This document shows positions 36,486 through 44,835 of a DNA stretch of 64,000 nucleotides, piece by piece; positions within the stretch are counted from its first letter, which is position 1; each line of letters opens with the position of its first letter. The stretch comes from Corynebacterium tuberculostearicum (GTDB taxonomy: Bacteria > Actinomycetota > Actinomycetes > Mycobacteriales > Mycobacteriaceae). The DNA is taken from NCBI RefSeq assembly GCF_016894265.1, contig NZ_CP069791.1:1-64000 (forward strand), read 5' to 3'. The position numbers and the translations under genes are program-made. Below the pieces are notes generated by a model. It was not told the DNA's origin, ran no database searches, and saw only the letters and a list, made by a program, of their open reading frames with translations.

Positions 36486-37121
36486 TTAAAGGTCGATATT
36501 GCGCGGACCGTAGAGGCGGTCGCCGGCATCGCCCAAGCCCGGCACGATATAAGCATCCTCGTTGAGCGAAGGATCGATAGCGGCGGTAACTAGGCGCACC
36601 GGCAGATCGGATTCAGCCAGCGCATCCACACCCGGCTGCGCCGAGACCATGCAGATGGCGGTGATATCGGTGGCGCCACGATCGGCAAGCAGGCGCAATG
36701 CGTGCAGCAGGGAACCACCGGTGGCCAGCATTGGATCCACCACGAACACCGTGCGGCCGGTCAGGTCCTCCGGCAATGCCTCCAGGTACGGCACCGGCTC
36801 ATGCGTCTCTTCGTTGCGCGCCATACCGATAAAGCCCACCTGCGCATCCGGAATCATGGACAGGGCCGGGTCCACCATGCCCAGCCCGGCGCGGATGATC
36901 GGCACGATGATAGGCGGGTCCTGCAGGCGGGTGCCCTGTGCGGTAGAAACCGGGGTGGCGCAGTCGAAGTTCTCCACGGCAAGGTTGCGGGATGCTTCAT
37001 AGACAAGCATGGCGCCCAAGTCTTTCAGGGCGGCGCGGAAAGCGGAGTTATCGCTGCGCGCATCGCGCATGAGGGTAAGGCGGGAGGCGGCAAGCGGGTG
37101 GTCTACTACGTGGATGTCCAT
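36486..37121 (-). CDS. upp: Uracil phosphoribosyltransferase
   Basis: 211 residues, family length. Converts uracil and PRPP to UMP in pyrimidine salvage. '[19 protein letters not shown]' is the PRPP-binding motif; the C-terminal 'DAGDRLYG' binds uracil. The ATG at 37121 matches the usual N-terminus '[16 protein letters not shown]'. Confidence 0.95.
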   Translation of the reverse strand: MDIHVVDHPLAASRLTLMRDARSDNSAFRAALKDLGAMLVYEASRNLAVENFDCATPVSTAQGTRLQDPPIIVPIIRAGLGMVDPALSMIPDAQVGFIGMARNEETHEPVPYLEALPEDLTGRTVFVVDPMLATGGSLLHALRLLADRGATDITAICMVSAQPGVDALAESDLPVRLVTAAIDPSLNEDAYIVPGLGDAGDRLYGPRNIDL

Positions 37122-37178
37122 GACCACCACTTTAAACTTTTTGGGAACCAAATGGGCCATCGGGCAGTCCAATAGGGC

Positions 37179-37457
37179 ATGAGACCTTTCACGATCGATA
37201 CTGACTATGCCCGCCACCTCGCCCGCGACCTGCACGCCCAGTCCCAAGGGGAGAATCCGCCCCATCCCGTTTTGCCTGAAGATTCCGCATTCACCGCTTT
37301 CAACGAGGCGGTGCATGCCGCGCTCGATAATGTGGGCGCGCGCATGAGCGTGCTGCGCAACGATATGGGGCAGGTTGCCCACTCCGGTTTCCAGATGTCG
37401 CGCGAGGCAGAAGACACCGATGCCTCGCTAGGCCAGCACCTTGGGGCGGCGATGTAG
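37179..37457 (+). CDS. Small helical protein, EspC-like (type VII secretion associated)
   Basis: 92 residues, predicted helical, no signal peptide. The opening '[19 protein letters not shown]' resembles the ESX EspC-type N-terminus. No Trp-x-Gly is present, so it is not a classical WXG100 protein. Its TAG is followed directly by the ATG of the NlpC/P60 gene, so the two are co-translated. The assignment is tentative. Confidence 0.65.
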   Translation: MRPFTIDTDYARHLARDLHAQSQGENPPHPVLPEDSAFTAFNEAVHAALDNVGARMSVLRNDMGQVAHSGFQMSREAEDTDASLGQHLGAAM

Positions 37458-38396
37458 ATGCTCGATACCGCGCTTAAGCAGATTGCCACCATGCAACCGG
37501 CGCAGCTTCCGGAAGTTGAGCTTCCTCGTGTGCCGGATCTTTCCGCCGCCGAGCCTTTGGCCGCTATCGCCCACGGCAATCCCGCTCCCCTACTCGAATC
37601 GGCAAAAAGTATCGATCTCGATAATGCAACCATTTCTGCCGCGCTCGGACAGGCCCGCACCTTAGTGGCGGGCACCATCCGGGACCTGGTGGGTATCGCC
37701 ACACAGCTAGTGCGCCGGGCCCTGCCCACCGCGCTGGGCTTCCTCTCCTTGGACCCGTCCGCGCGCGCCGCGGCTATGGCCAAGCTGCGTGCGCTTGTCT
37801 CCCAGCACCTGGGCATGGCTACTGCTCGCGTGCAGCGCTTGATGGGTGATCTCAGCGCGGCCGCTCAGTCTTTGCATCCGGTAGCGCAGCGGCCGGTGCG
37901 CTCCGCGCTTGCCGACGCCCCCGTACACCCCACCATCTCCCAAAATCCCACTGCCCTTCCGGAACAATCCGCGGTAGGCGCTGGAGCCGATGCCACGGCG
38001 AATGAGGCTCACTCTGCCTCGCCCACACCAGAGCCCTCGGCCGAAGGAGGTTCGGCCGCCGGTCAGGCTGCCGTCGCCGCCGCGAAGAGCCAAGTGGGCC
38101 AGCCCTATGTATGGGGCGGTACCGGAAATGGCGGGTTTGATTGTTCGGGACTTACCCAATGGGCCTATTCGCAGGCCGGGGTGGACTTACCCCGCACCGC
38201 GGATCAACAAGCGGTGGGCCAGCAAGTCAGCGCAGACCAACTCCAGCCTGGTGACCTGGTGGTATGGGATGGGCACGTGGCAATGTATTCCGGCAATGGC
38301 GAAATCGTGGAGGCCGGTGATCCGGTGCAAACCAACCCACTGCGCACCACGAATATGGGCATGCAATTCAAAGGCTTTTGGCGCCCCACAGCCTAA
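37458..38396 (+). CDS. NlpC/P60 family peptidoglycan endopeptidase
   Basis: 312 residues. The C-terminal domain (about 200-312) has 'GGFDCSGLTQWAY' with the catalytic Cys, 'GDLVVWDGHVAMYSGNG' with the His, and a final 'GFWRPTA'. The N-terminal 190 residues are helical and Ala/Leu-rich. No Sec signal peptide is visible at the ATG, unusual for a wall hydrolase. With the EspC-like gene fused to its 5' side, export by a type VII route is a reasonable inference. Contains the repeated word at 37907-37919. Confidence 0.88.
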   Translation: MLDTALKQIATMQPAQLPEVELPRVPDLSAAEPLAAIAHGNPAPLLESAKSIDLDNATISAALGQARTLVAGTIRDLVGIATQLVRRALPTALGFLSLDPSARAAAMAKLRALVSQHLGMATARVQRLMGDLSAAAQSLHPVAQRPVRSALADAPVHPTISQNPTALPEQSAVGAGADATANEAHSASPTPEPSAEGGSAAGQAAVAAAKSQVGQPYVWGGTGNGGFDCSGLTQWAYSQAGVDLPRTADQQAVGQQVSADQLQPGDLVVWDGHVAMYSGNGEIVEAGDPVQTNPLRTTNMGMQFKGFWRPTA

Positions 38397-38447
38397 GGCC
38401 GGTGCGCTCTCGCGCACTGCTTAGGGCGTTGGGTAGACTAAAACGCC

Positions 38448-39686
38448 ATGAGCACCCGCGCAATTGTACCTGTAAAGCTCTCGCTGACCGAGGGCGATTT
38501 TTATACCCTCTGGGCACCCAAGTGGCGCCAACATGGCTCCGAGTGGCAGGCCTTTTTGGGCGACGACGAGGCCGTCCTAGCCTTTAACTCACCCGCCGAG
38601 CTGCTGTGCTTCGTGGAGTCTGGCACCAAGCACGATTTGCTGGACCACCCGCAGTGGAACCAGTTTGCCGGCCGCGATGCGGACCGCGTCACCCCGGCTA
38701 AGCGCGATGAGTATGACCTCATCGGCATGCCGGAGGCACTGGCTGGTCGCCCGGGCCACCAGAACGTATCCACGGTGGCCCGCAGCCTGGAGATGGCCTC
38801 CGCGCTTGCCGACGTCGCTGGTGCAGAGCACACCACCATCTTCTTCGCCTCCCACTCCATCCTGCGCAATGTCTCCCGCGGCGCCGACCACTACTCCGGC
38901 GAACAGGGCATGAGCGAGTGGTCCGGCGTGGGCCACGTCATCGCCGGCAACTGGAAGAAGGTCATCGAGGACCTGGATGAGCACGTCCGCGTGGTCTCCA
39001 GCGATGACTTTGATGCGGCCAAGGTCTCCGATGCTAAGGAGCGCATCTCTTCTTCTGCTGCCGCCTCCGCTGCAGCGGCCAAGGAAGCCGAGGAGAAGCG
39101 CAAGGCCGCCGCCGAGGCCGCTGACCCGTACGATAATTCCCCGTGGGCCGCCGCCGGCATCGATCCCATCAAGATCACCGCGCAGTCCAAGTCCGTCTAC
39201 ACCCTGCGCACCTACCTGGACGGCAAGCCCATCTTCTTGGGCAAGTGGGGCGAGATCTTCACCTTCGACTCCCCGAAGACCCTGGTGCGCTGGATCATTG
39301 ACAACGATGACCACGACCTAGCCCGCGTATCCACCTGGGAAGAGGTTGTCGCCGCCGCTAATGCCGGCGAGCTAGAAGTTCAGGTCCACCCGGATAATCA
39401 GTACTCCTTCAACGGCATCGTGCGTGATATCGAAAAGGGCCCAGAGGCCGTCGATTCCGATCAGATGGCGCGCTGCTATGAGGTATGCGCCGATGCCGCC
39501 GACTGGGCCGGCGACGATTCCATTAACTCCTATATGCTGGCTCACCCGCGCCTGCAGGACTACTTGGGCTACATGCTCGGCTCCACCGAGCACGCCGGCT
39601 ACGTTCCTTCTAAGCCGTACAACGAGCACGCTGAGTCCTGGAAGGGCTTGGAAGATATGCTCATCAAGCGCTTCTCCAAGTTCTAA
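38448..39686 (+). CDS. Conserved actinobacterial protein with two repeated domains
   Basis: 412 residues, cytosolic. Two related halves: 'FYTLWAPKW..WQAFLGDDEAVLAFNSPAEL' near 18-50 and 'VYTLRTYLDGKPIFLGKWGEIF' followed by 'TFDSPKTLVRWI' near 245-285. They are joined by an Ala/Lys/Glu-rich, probably coiled-coil linker (about 185-225). Function unknown. Good confidence that it is a real gene; no named family can be given. Confidence 0.78.
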   Translation: MSTRAIVPVKLSLTEGDFYTLWAPKWRQHGSEWQAFLGDDEAVLAFNSPAELLCFVESGTKHDLLDHPQWNQFAGRDADRVTPAKRDEYDLIGMPEALAGRPGHQNVSTVARSLEMASALADVAGAEHTTIFFASHSILRNVSRGADHYSGEQGMSEWSGVGHVIAGNWKKVIEDLDEHVRVVSSDDFDAAKVSDAKERISSSAAASAAAAKEAEEKRKAAAEAADPYDNSPWAAAGIDPIKITAQSKSVYTLRTYLDGKPIFLGKWGEIFTFDSPKTLVRWIIDNDDHDLARVSTWEEVVAAANAGELEVQVHPDNQYSFNGIVRDIEKGPEAVDSDQMARCYEVCADAADWAGDDSINSYMLAHPRLQDYLGYMLGSTEHAGYVPSKPYNEHAESWKGLEDMLIKRFSKF

Positions 39687-39698
39687 ACCCGTACGGTT

Positions 39699-39718
39699 CG
39701 CGCGGCCCGGTCCGCGCG
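39699..39718. terminator. Short GC hairpin after the two-domain gene
   Basis: CGCGCGG-CCCGGT-CCGCGCG, seven pairs, 13 bases past the stop, without a T tract. Weak evidence. Confidence 0.4.
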
Positions 39719-39787
39719 TGGCATCCGCCGCCCTAGCCTCTGCCCCCACTGCACAGCAGCTGGACGGAGACGGGGCGGCTTTTGCGT

Positions 39788-39994
39788 TTAATCGCCCGCT
39801 GCTTCTTCCTCGTGGCGTCGGCTCCGGGTCCGGTCGCGCATGTATTTATCGAAAATCAGCCACACGACAAAGGCGCTGAGGCCAACAATGGAGCGGCCCA
39901 GGGTACCTATCCCAAAGACCCCGCCCAATATCAGGCCGAGAACAATCAGGCTGACGAAAAATACGACCCACGACACGTGCGTGTTGTATTTCAT
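39788..39994 (-). CDS. Small two-helix membrane protein
   Basis: 68 residues. Hydrophobic segments at about 8-28 and 32-48, then a strongly charged cytosolic tail 'KYMRDRTRSRRHEEEAAGD'. AGGGGAGGA ribosome site. Function unknown. Lies 26 bases after the hydrolase gene's stop in opposite reading order, on the same strand. Confidence 0.7.
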   Translation of the reverse strand: MKYNTHVSWVVFFVSLIVLGLILGGVFGIGTLGRSIVGLSAFVVWLIFDKYMRDRTRSRRHEEEAAGD

Positions 39995-40020
39995 CGATCG
40001 TCCTCCCCTAGTACGTGACT

Positions 40021-41052
40021 TTAGAGGTGGCGGCGGAGGTGGTCAATGAGGGCGTCGATAAGCTCGCGCGATTGTGGCGCCTTGGGTTTAATCTGGTCGA
40101 AGCCGTGATAGGCGCCGGCCCACACGTCGAGGGTGGTGTCTACACCGGCGGCGTCGAGGGCTTGGGCAAAGGCCACGGATTCATCGCAGAAAAGGTCGAT
40201 GCCACCAACCCCGATCCACGTTGGCGGCAGGCCGGAAAGATCACTGCGCGTGGCCGGCGAAGCATAGGGCGGCAGGTCAACATCCAGATGGTCATCTCCC
40301 AGGTACATCGACCACGCGCCGCGGTTCGGGCCCGCCGTCCAGATGAATTGGCCCACCGCACCGGACTTATCCGTCGTGCGGTGATCCAGCATGGGATAGA
40401 CCAAGCCGAGCGCGCGGACCGGATGTCCCTCATCAAAGGCCCGCTGAACCAAGCCCGCGGCCAAGCCACCACCGGCGCTATCGCCGGCGACCGCGATGCG
40501 CGAGGTATCCACGCCCAGCTTATCGCCGTTTTCTTGCACCCAGCGCAGCGCGGCGTAGCACTCATCATGGTCCGCGGGGAACGGCTCCTGGGTGGATTTG
40601 TGGTAGCGCGGGGCCACCACGATGGCACCGAGCTCGGACGCCATGCGGGCATTTTGCGGGTCATACATGGCCGGGCCACCGATAAGATGGCCGCCGCCGT
40701 GCGTCCACACCACCACAGGGCGCGGCCCAGCGGTGGCTGTGCCCTGAGCATCGCCGCGTGGGGTAAGCACGCGGGCGCTAAAGGCGTGGCCGTCGAAGGA
40801 AGCGGAAAACTCCGTAATATCCACCGCGTGCCGCACCGGACGGGAGAAATCGATGCTGGCAAAGAAGCGGCTGGCGCGGGCAAAGGTGGCGTCGGCAAGC
40901 AGGTGCATAGGAAGGTACAAAATCGGGCTGCGCAGACCCGGTGCCACCTCGCGCAGGTACGGCCGGCGGCTGAGTGCATACGCCGCCATGCCCGCTACCC
41001 CGACCACACCGGTCAGGGCAGCCCCGGCCTTGAGAACTCGCGAAACGCGCAT
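40021..41052 (-). CDS. Alpha/beta hydrolase, hormone-sensitive-lipase type esterase
   Basis: 343 residues. 'HGGGHLIGGP' is the oxyanion-hole motif and 'GDSAGGGLA' carries the nucleophile Ser. 'WAGAYHGFDQ' near the C-terminus carries the catalytic His. The N-terminal hydrophobic stretch (about 10-27) may be a membrane anchor or signal. Starts immediately after the stop of the DJ-1/PfpI gene, so the two form an operon. Substrate probably a short-chain ester. Confidence 0.9.
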   Translation of the reverse strand: MRVSRVLKAGAALTGVVGVAGMAAYALSRRPYLREVAPGLRSPILYLPMHLLADATFARASRFFASIDFSRPVRHAVDITEFSASFDGHAFSARVLTPRGDAQGTATAGPRPVVVWTHGGGHLIGGPAMYDPQNARMASELGAIVVAPRYHKSTQEPFPADHDECYAALRWVQENGDKLGVDTSRIAVAGDSAGGGLAAGLVQRAFDEGHPVRALGLVYPMLDHRTTDKSGAVGQFIWTAGPNRGAWSMYLGDDHLDVDLPPYASPATRSDLSGLPPTWIGVGGIDLFCDESVAFAQALDAAGVDTTLDVWAGAYHGFDQIKPKAPQSRELIDALIDHLRRHL

Positions 41053-41730
41053 TTAGAAATCGCGCAGGATACGCTGTGCCAGCGGCTCAGAGGAAGCCGG
41101 GTTCTGGCCGGTGTACAGGTTGCGATCCACGATGACGTTCGGGGACATCGGATCGGTTTCCTGGTAATCCGCGCCGAGCTCGCGCAGGCGGGTCTCCAGC
41201 GCCCACTTAGCGGCAGCGACCATCTCCTCGCCTTCCTCGGCATTGCTAAAGGCGGTCATCTTGTAGCGCTTGAACGGCCAGTTCTCGTTATCCACTGCCA
41301 GCATCGCTGCCGGGGCGTGGCAAACGAGGCCGAGCGCGCGGCCGGAATCCATGCGAGCCTGCAGCAGCTTCGCGGAATCCTGGTCATAGGCCAGATCCTC
41401 CATCGGGCCATGGCCGCCTGGGTAGAAAATGAGGTCATAGTCTTCCTCATTGACATCGGCCAGGTTCATCGGGTTCTCCAGCGCCACGCCCAACTCCGCC
41501 AAGTAATTCTCCTGCGCCATGCGCACGTTATCGGGCAGTACCTCAAGGCTGTACTCATCTACCACGGGAGCCTTCGCACCCGGGGTGGCGAAGTGAATAT
41601 CCCAGCCTGCGCCTTGGAAGACGCGGTGCGGGGCAATAAGCTCCTCGGCCCAATAACCGGTCGGGCGCTTGGTGCCATCGGCCAGGGTCCATTCCTCAGC
41701 GGCGGTAACAACAAAAAGTACGGAAGGCAT
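41053..41730 (-). CDS. DJ-1/PfpI family class I glutamine amidotransferase-like protein
   Basis: 225 residues, Hsp31-like. The nucleophile elbow is 'ALGLVCHAPAAM' (Cys near 138), with 'FYPGGHGPMEDL' giving the Glu/His region. Members act as glyoxalase III-type deglycases, chaperones or proteases; the exact activity is not predictable. AGGAG ribosome site. Upstream gene of the hydrolase operon. Confidence 0.9.
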   Translation of the reverse strand: MPSVLFVVTAAEEWTLADGTKRPTGYWAEELIAPHRVFQGAGWDIHFATPGAKAPVVDEYSLEVLPDNVRMAQENYLAELGVALENPMNLADVNEEDYDLIFYPGGHGPMEDLAYDQDSAKLLQARMDSGRALGLVCHAPAAMLAVDNENWPFKRYKMTAFSNAEEGEEMVAAAKWALETRLRELGADYQETDPMSPNVIVDRNLYTGQNPASSEPLAQRILRDF

Positions 41731-41741
41731 GTAATTCTCCT

Positions 41742-42641
41742 TTAGTCAGTAGTTTCTTCAGCGGCGTCTGCCAAAGACTCTTCAGTGTCTGGGCCTGCCA
41801 GCTCGGGGTCTGAAAGTTCCTCGTATGCTGGCAGGATAACCGTTTCTAGCAGATGCTGCCGTAATTCCTGGTCAGCGAAGGAATTCTCCACCGCTTTGAC
41901 GGTGAGATCGAAAAATTCCTCTAGCCCATAGCCAAAGGTCTCACTCAGCGCGAGGAACTGCTTAGTCAAGGTAGTCTCGCCTGAGGAAATCGCGCAGGTA
42001 AAGCCCAGCTGCTGCAGCAGTGGCAGTGGGTGGTCGGTCAGCTCCTCGGCCTCCTCCAGTGGGGTAAAGACCAGGGGGATATGGCGGTCGCGGATGTAGC
42101 CAGAGGCCTTACCGGGCACGATGCCTTCGATATTCGCAGTAAAGTCATCGATCATGTTTACCGGGTGGATAAGGCGGTTCACGCCGGCTTGGGCGGCGCG
42201 CTCAACTTCCGCGAAGTCCTCTCCCACCAGGATCTGGGTGGGCAGATAAGCGGCGCGGAAGTCTGCGGCCGCGCTCGCCTGGTCCTGCGGCAGGTTATAG
42301 CCCACCACGGGGGCGTCGTCAGGCACTGCTGCCTCGGGGTCCGTGCCGGCGAGAACGAGGCGGGAGTCGAGGGAAGGAATGCGGGCTGCACCGGCAGCTT
42401 CGACGACCGCGGCAGCGTCTAGGCCAATCGCTGCTGGATCCAGGTGCAATTCCGCGTAGACCACGCCGTCTGCGGCCAGGGCCTCGTAGCGCTCGCGGAT
42501 GGTCGCGGTAAGTTCCTCTGGCGTAGCGGCCGTTGAGTTAATGGTCTCAAAGAGGGAGACCTTAGGCAGCTTGGCCACCACGTCGGCGGCGGAGTCCTTG
42601 TTTTCAGGGCTAATCAAAGGCGCGTCATGCATGCGTCCCAT
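41742..42641 (-). CDS. Adenosine-deaminase-superfamily protein lacking catalytic residues
   Basis: 299 residues from the ATG at 42641 (42632 also possible). The fold is recognisable: 'LPKVSLFETINST' where deaminases have Leu-Pro-Lys-x-Glu-Leu-His-x-His, 'VVYAELHLDP' for 'RYAELRFSP', and 'DHPLPLLQQLGFTCAIS' then 'LEEFFDLTVKAVENSF'. The zinc HxH has become Phe-Glu-Thr, the HAGE motif reads 'ILVGED', and the Asp-Asp of the last strand is Ser-Gly. It should not bind zinc or deaminate. The C-terminus is acidic. Divergent from dacB with about 30 bases between. Confidence 0.78.
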   Translation of the reverse strand: MGRMHDAPLISPENKDSAADVVAKLPKVSLFETINSTAATPEELTATIRERYEALAADGVVYAELHLDPAAIGLDAAAVVEAAGAARIPSLDSRLVLAGTDPEAAVPDDAPVVGYNLPQDQASAAADFRAAYLPTQILVGEDFAEVERAAQAGVNRLIHPVNMIDDFTANIEGIVPGKASGYIRDRHIPLVFTPLEEAEELTDHPLPLLQQLGFTCAISSGETTLTKQFLALSETFGYGLEEFFDLTVKAVENSFADQELRQHLLETVILPAYEELSDPELAGPDTEESLADAAEETTD

Positions 42642-42671
42642 CGTAGGCACGGGCCTAAGATGTGTCATGTC

Positions 42672-43883
42672 ATGAAAAGAATTATCGCTAGTTCTCTCGT
42701 TGCCGTCCTGCTCAGCGGCGCACCGCTCGCTCTGGCAGAAGAGCCGGAAACTCCGACCACCACGCGTACCGCCGCCCCGGATACCGATAAATGCCCGCAC
42801 TCCGAACGCCCGGAAAAGGCGACCACCACCTCGGAGCGCCTCGCTCCTGGGCAGGCCTCCCCCACCCCGTTGCCTCCGGTGGACAGCGATGAGCCCTGCG
42901 GCACCACCCTGCCTGAAGGATTCAAAGTGGATAAGGATGTGGTGGCCGCAGCCTGGATGGTCTCCGATATCGACACCGGCGAGATCGTCGCGATGAAGGA
43001 CCCTAACGGCCGGTACCGGCCGGCCTCCATCATTAAGGCGCTGCTAGCGCTCGTGGTCATCGACGAGTTGGACCTGCACCAGAAGGTCGAGGTGGGCGAA
43101 GAATCGGCGCAAATCGATGGTTCCGCGGTGGGCATCGGCCCAGGCGGCACGTACACGGTGGAGCAGCTTTTGCAGGGCTTGCTCATGGCTTCGGGCAACG
43201 ACGCTGCGCATGCGCTGGCGCAGGAATTGGGCGGCGACGAGGCCACTTTGCGCAAGGTTAACGAGAAGGCGGCTGAAATCGGTACGAATTCCACGTACGC
43301 GGCCAGCTACTCCGGGCTCGACGCCCCGGGGATGTCTACCTCGGCCGAGGATATTTCCCGCATTTACCGCGCGGCCTTCCATAACCCGACGTTCGCGCGC
43401 ATTGTGGATACGGACTCCGTAGATTTTCCGGGCTGGGGAGATTATGAAGGCTACCAACTAGGAAACGATAACGGGCTTTTCCTCAACGATCCGGACGGTA
43501 TTGGTGGCAAGACGGGTTTTACCGATGATGCGCACCATACCTTCGTCGGTGCGCTCGACCGCCATGGCCGGCGGCTGCAAGCGGTGCTGCTCGATACCAC
43601 CGTGGAGCACGGCCCGCGCGCGTGGGAGCAGGCTCAGAAACTGCTGCACGAGGCCTATAAGGTGCATCCCGGTGATGGTGTAGGGCAGTTGCTTGCCGAC
43701 GCCGACGCCCATTCCCACGCCGACTCCCCTGCCTCCCCTGCTGCCACCCCGGCCCCCGATGCCCAGGCACAATCGGCCAACTCCTCCTTGGCCGGGGTGC
43801 AGGGGTGGCTCGGCTGGGTTATCGCCGGCGCCGTAGTGTTGCTGGCTATTTGCGTGGGTGCCTTTTCACTACTTCGGCGTTAG
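42672..43883 (+). CDS. D-alanyl-D-alanine carboxypeptidase (S11 penicillin-binding protein)
   Basis: 403 residues. Signal peptide 1-22, a Pro/Thr-rich linker, then the S11 domain with 'RPASIIKALLA' (Ser-x-x-Lys), 'LLMASGNDAAHAL' (Ser-Gly-Asn) and 'GGKTGFTDDA' (Lys-Thr-Gly). An Ala/Pro/His-rich stretch precedes a C-terminal membrane helix (about 378-400). Trims the terminal D-Ala of peptidoglycan stems outside the membrane. Its last 38 bases overlap the antisense end of the RDD gene. Contains the repeated word at 43691-43703. Confidence 0.92.
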   Translation: MKRIIASSLVAVLLSGAPLALAEEPETPTTTRTAAPDTDKCPHSERPEKATTTSERLAPGQASPTPLPPVDSDEPCGTTLPEGFKVDKDVVAAAWMVSDIDTGEIVAMKDPNGRYRPASIIKALLALVVIDELDLHQKVEVGEESAQIDGSAVGIGPGGTYTVEQLLQGLLMASGNDAAHALAQELGGDEATLRKVNEKAAEIGTNSTYAASYSGLDAPGMSTSAEDISRIYRAAFHNPTFARIVDTDSVDFPGWGDYEGYQLGNDNGLFLNDPDGIGGKTGFTDDAHHTFVGALDRHGRRLQAVLLDTTVEHGPRAWEQAQKLLHEAYKVHPGDGVGQLLADADAHSHADSPASPAATPAPDAQAQSANSSLAGVQGWLGWVIAGAVVLLAICVGAFSLLRR

Positions 43884-44781
43884 CCCACTCATCGTGGGAG
43901 CCGCGCCGGTTATTCTTCTCCGAAATGGTGAAGGTGTGCACACCGGCGCCCACCCAGCTGGCAAAAGTACCGGGGCCCGGCACGACATTAACGAGGCGCC
44001 ACCACTGGCGCTTTGCGGACTGGGTGAGGCTAAGCCGCTCTTTGGTATCGACATCGCGCACCGTATAGCCCATCAGCAGCTTGGCCGGGCTGGCACCAAG
44101 CCAACACTCGGTGCCCAAAACGTAGAGCAGCAAGATGATGACGCCACCGATAAACGTCGAGAGCTCATCCACGCCACCAGAAAGCAGCGCGCCGCCGAAG
44201 CTACCGCTGATGAGTGAGAAAAAGAATAGGTCCAAAATGGCCATTCCGATGCGCGCATCTTGACCAGCGCGCTGACTAATTTCAGCCACTGATTGTTGTA
44301 CCAACGGCGCGGGGACAGCCGCGTTCACCGCCGCTGCTGGTGGGAACGGATTGGACTGAGGGGCGAAGGGATTGCGCGAATACGGTGACCCATAGGGGCT
44401 AGCGGTCTGCGCAAATTGTGGCTCCTGCTTAACTTGGGGCCCTGGCCCCGCGGCCTGACCGAACTGGGAAAACTGAACCTGCTGCTGCGGTTGCTGCGGC
44501 CGCGGGTTCCACTGGCCTACTGCACCCAACTGCCCTAAATCACCCCAGGTGGGGCGCAACCCTGCCTCACACGCCTTATCGTATTCCGCCCTCTTCGCGG
44601 CAGAACCCACAACGCTGGCGGCGATGCGCAATTGCGCGCGCCGCGGCTCCTCGGCGTCTTGGCCTTGCTGCTGGAGCTGCAGATCCTTGGACTCCAACAA
44701 GACTAAAAGCTCGTGTGCGCCGTCGCGGCGGTCTAGTCCCCACTCCTCATAAAGATTCGGTGCGATGTCATTGGCGTTCAT
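43846..44781 (-). CDS. RDD-family membrane protein with N-terminal J-like segment
   Basis: 311 residues from the ATG at 44781. Residues 1-75 ('NLYEEWGLDRRDGAHELLVLL' shortened here, ending 'KRAEYDKACEAGL') resemble a degenerate J-domain-like module. A Pro/Gln-rich linker follows to about 160. The RDD domain comes next, with 'RAGQDARIGMAILDLFFF', a second helix, and 'GASPAKLLMGYTVRD'. Function unknown. The 3' end overlaps dacB on the opposite strand by 38 bases. Confidence 0.82.
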   Translation of the reverse strand: MNANDIAPNLYEEWGLDRRDGAHELLVLLESKDLQLQQQGQDAEEPRRAQLRIAASVVGSAAKRAEYDKACEAGLRPTWGDLGQLGAVGQWNPRPQQPQQQVQFSQFGQAAGPGPQVKQEPQFAQTASPYGSPYSRNPFAPQSNPFPPAAAVNAAVPAPLVQQSVAEISQRAGQDARIGMAILDLFFFSLISGSFGGALLSGGVDELSTFIGGVIILLLYVLGTECWLGASPAKLLMGYTVRDVDTKERLSLTQSAKRQWWRLVNVVPGPGTFASWVGAGVHTFTISEKNNRRGSHDEWANAEVVKRHPRK

Positions 44782-44835
44782 AATGTCTATTTTAAAGCCC
44801 AATGGCAGGGGCGTCCTCACCCCTAAGGGGGAGAT

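Noticed and set aside
37179-37457. Classical WXG100 protein
   Set aside because: No Trp-x-Gly in the centre; only an EspC-like opening is visible.
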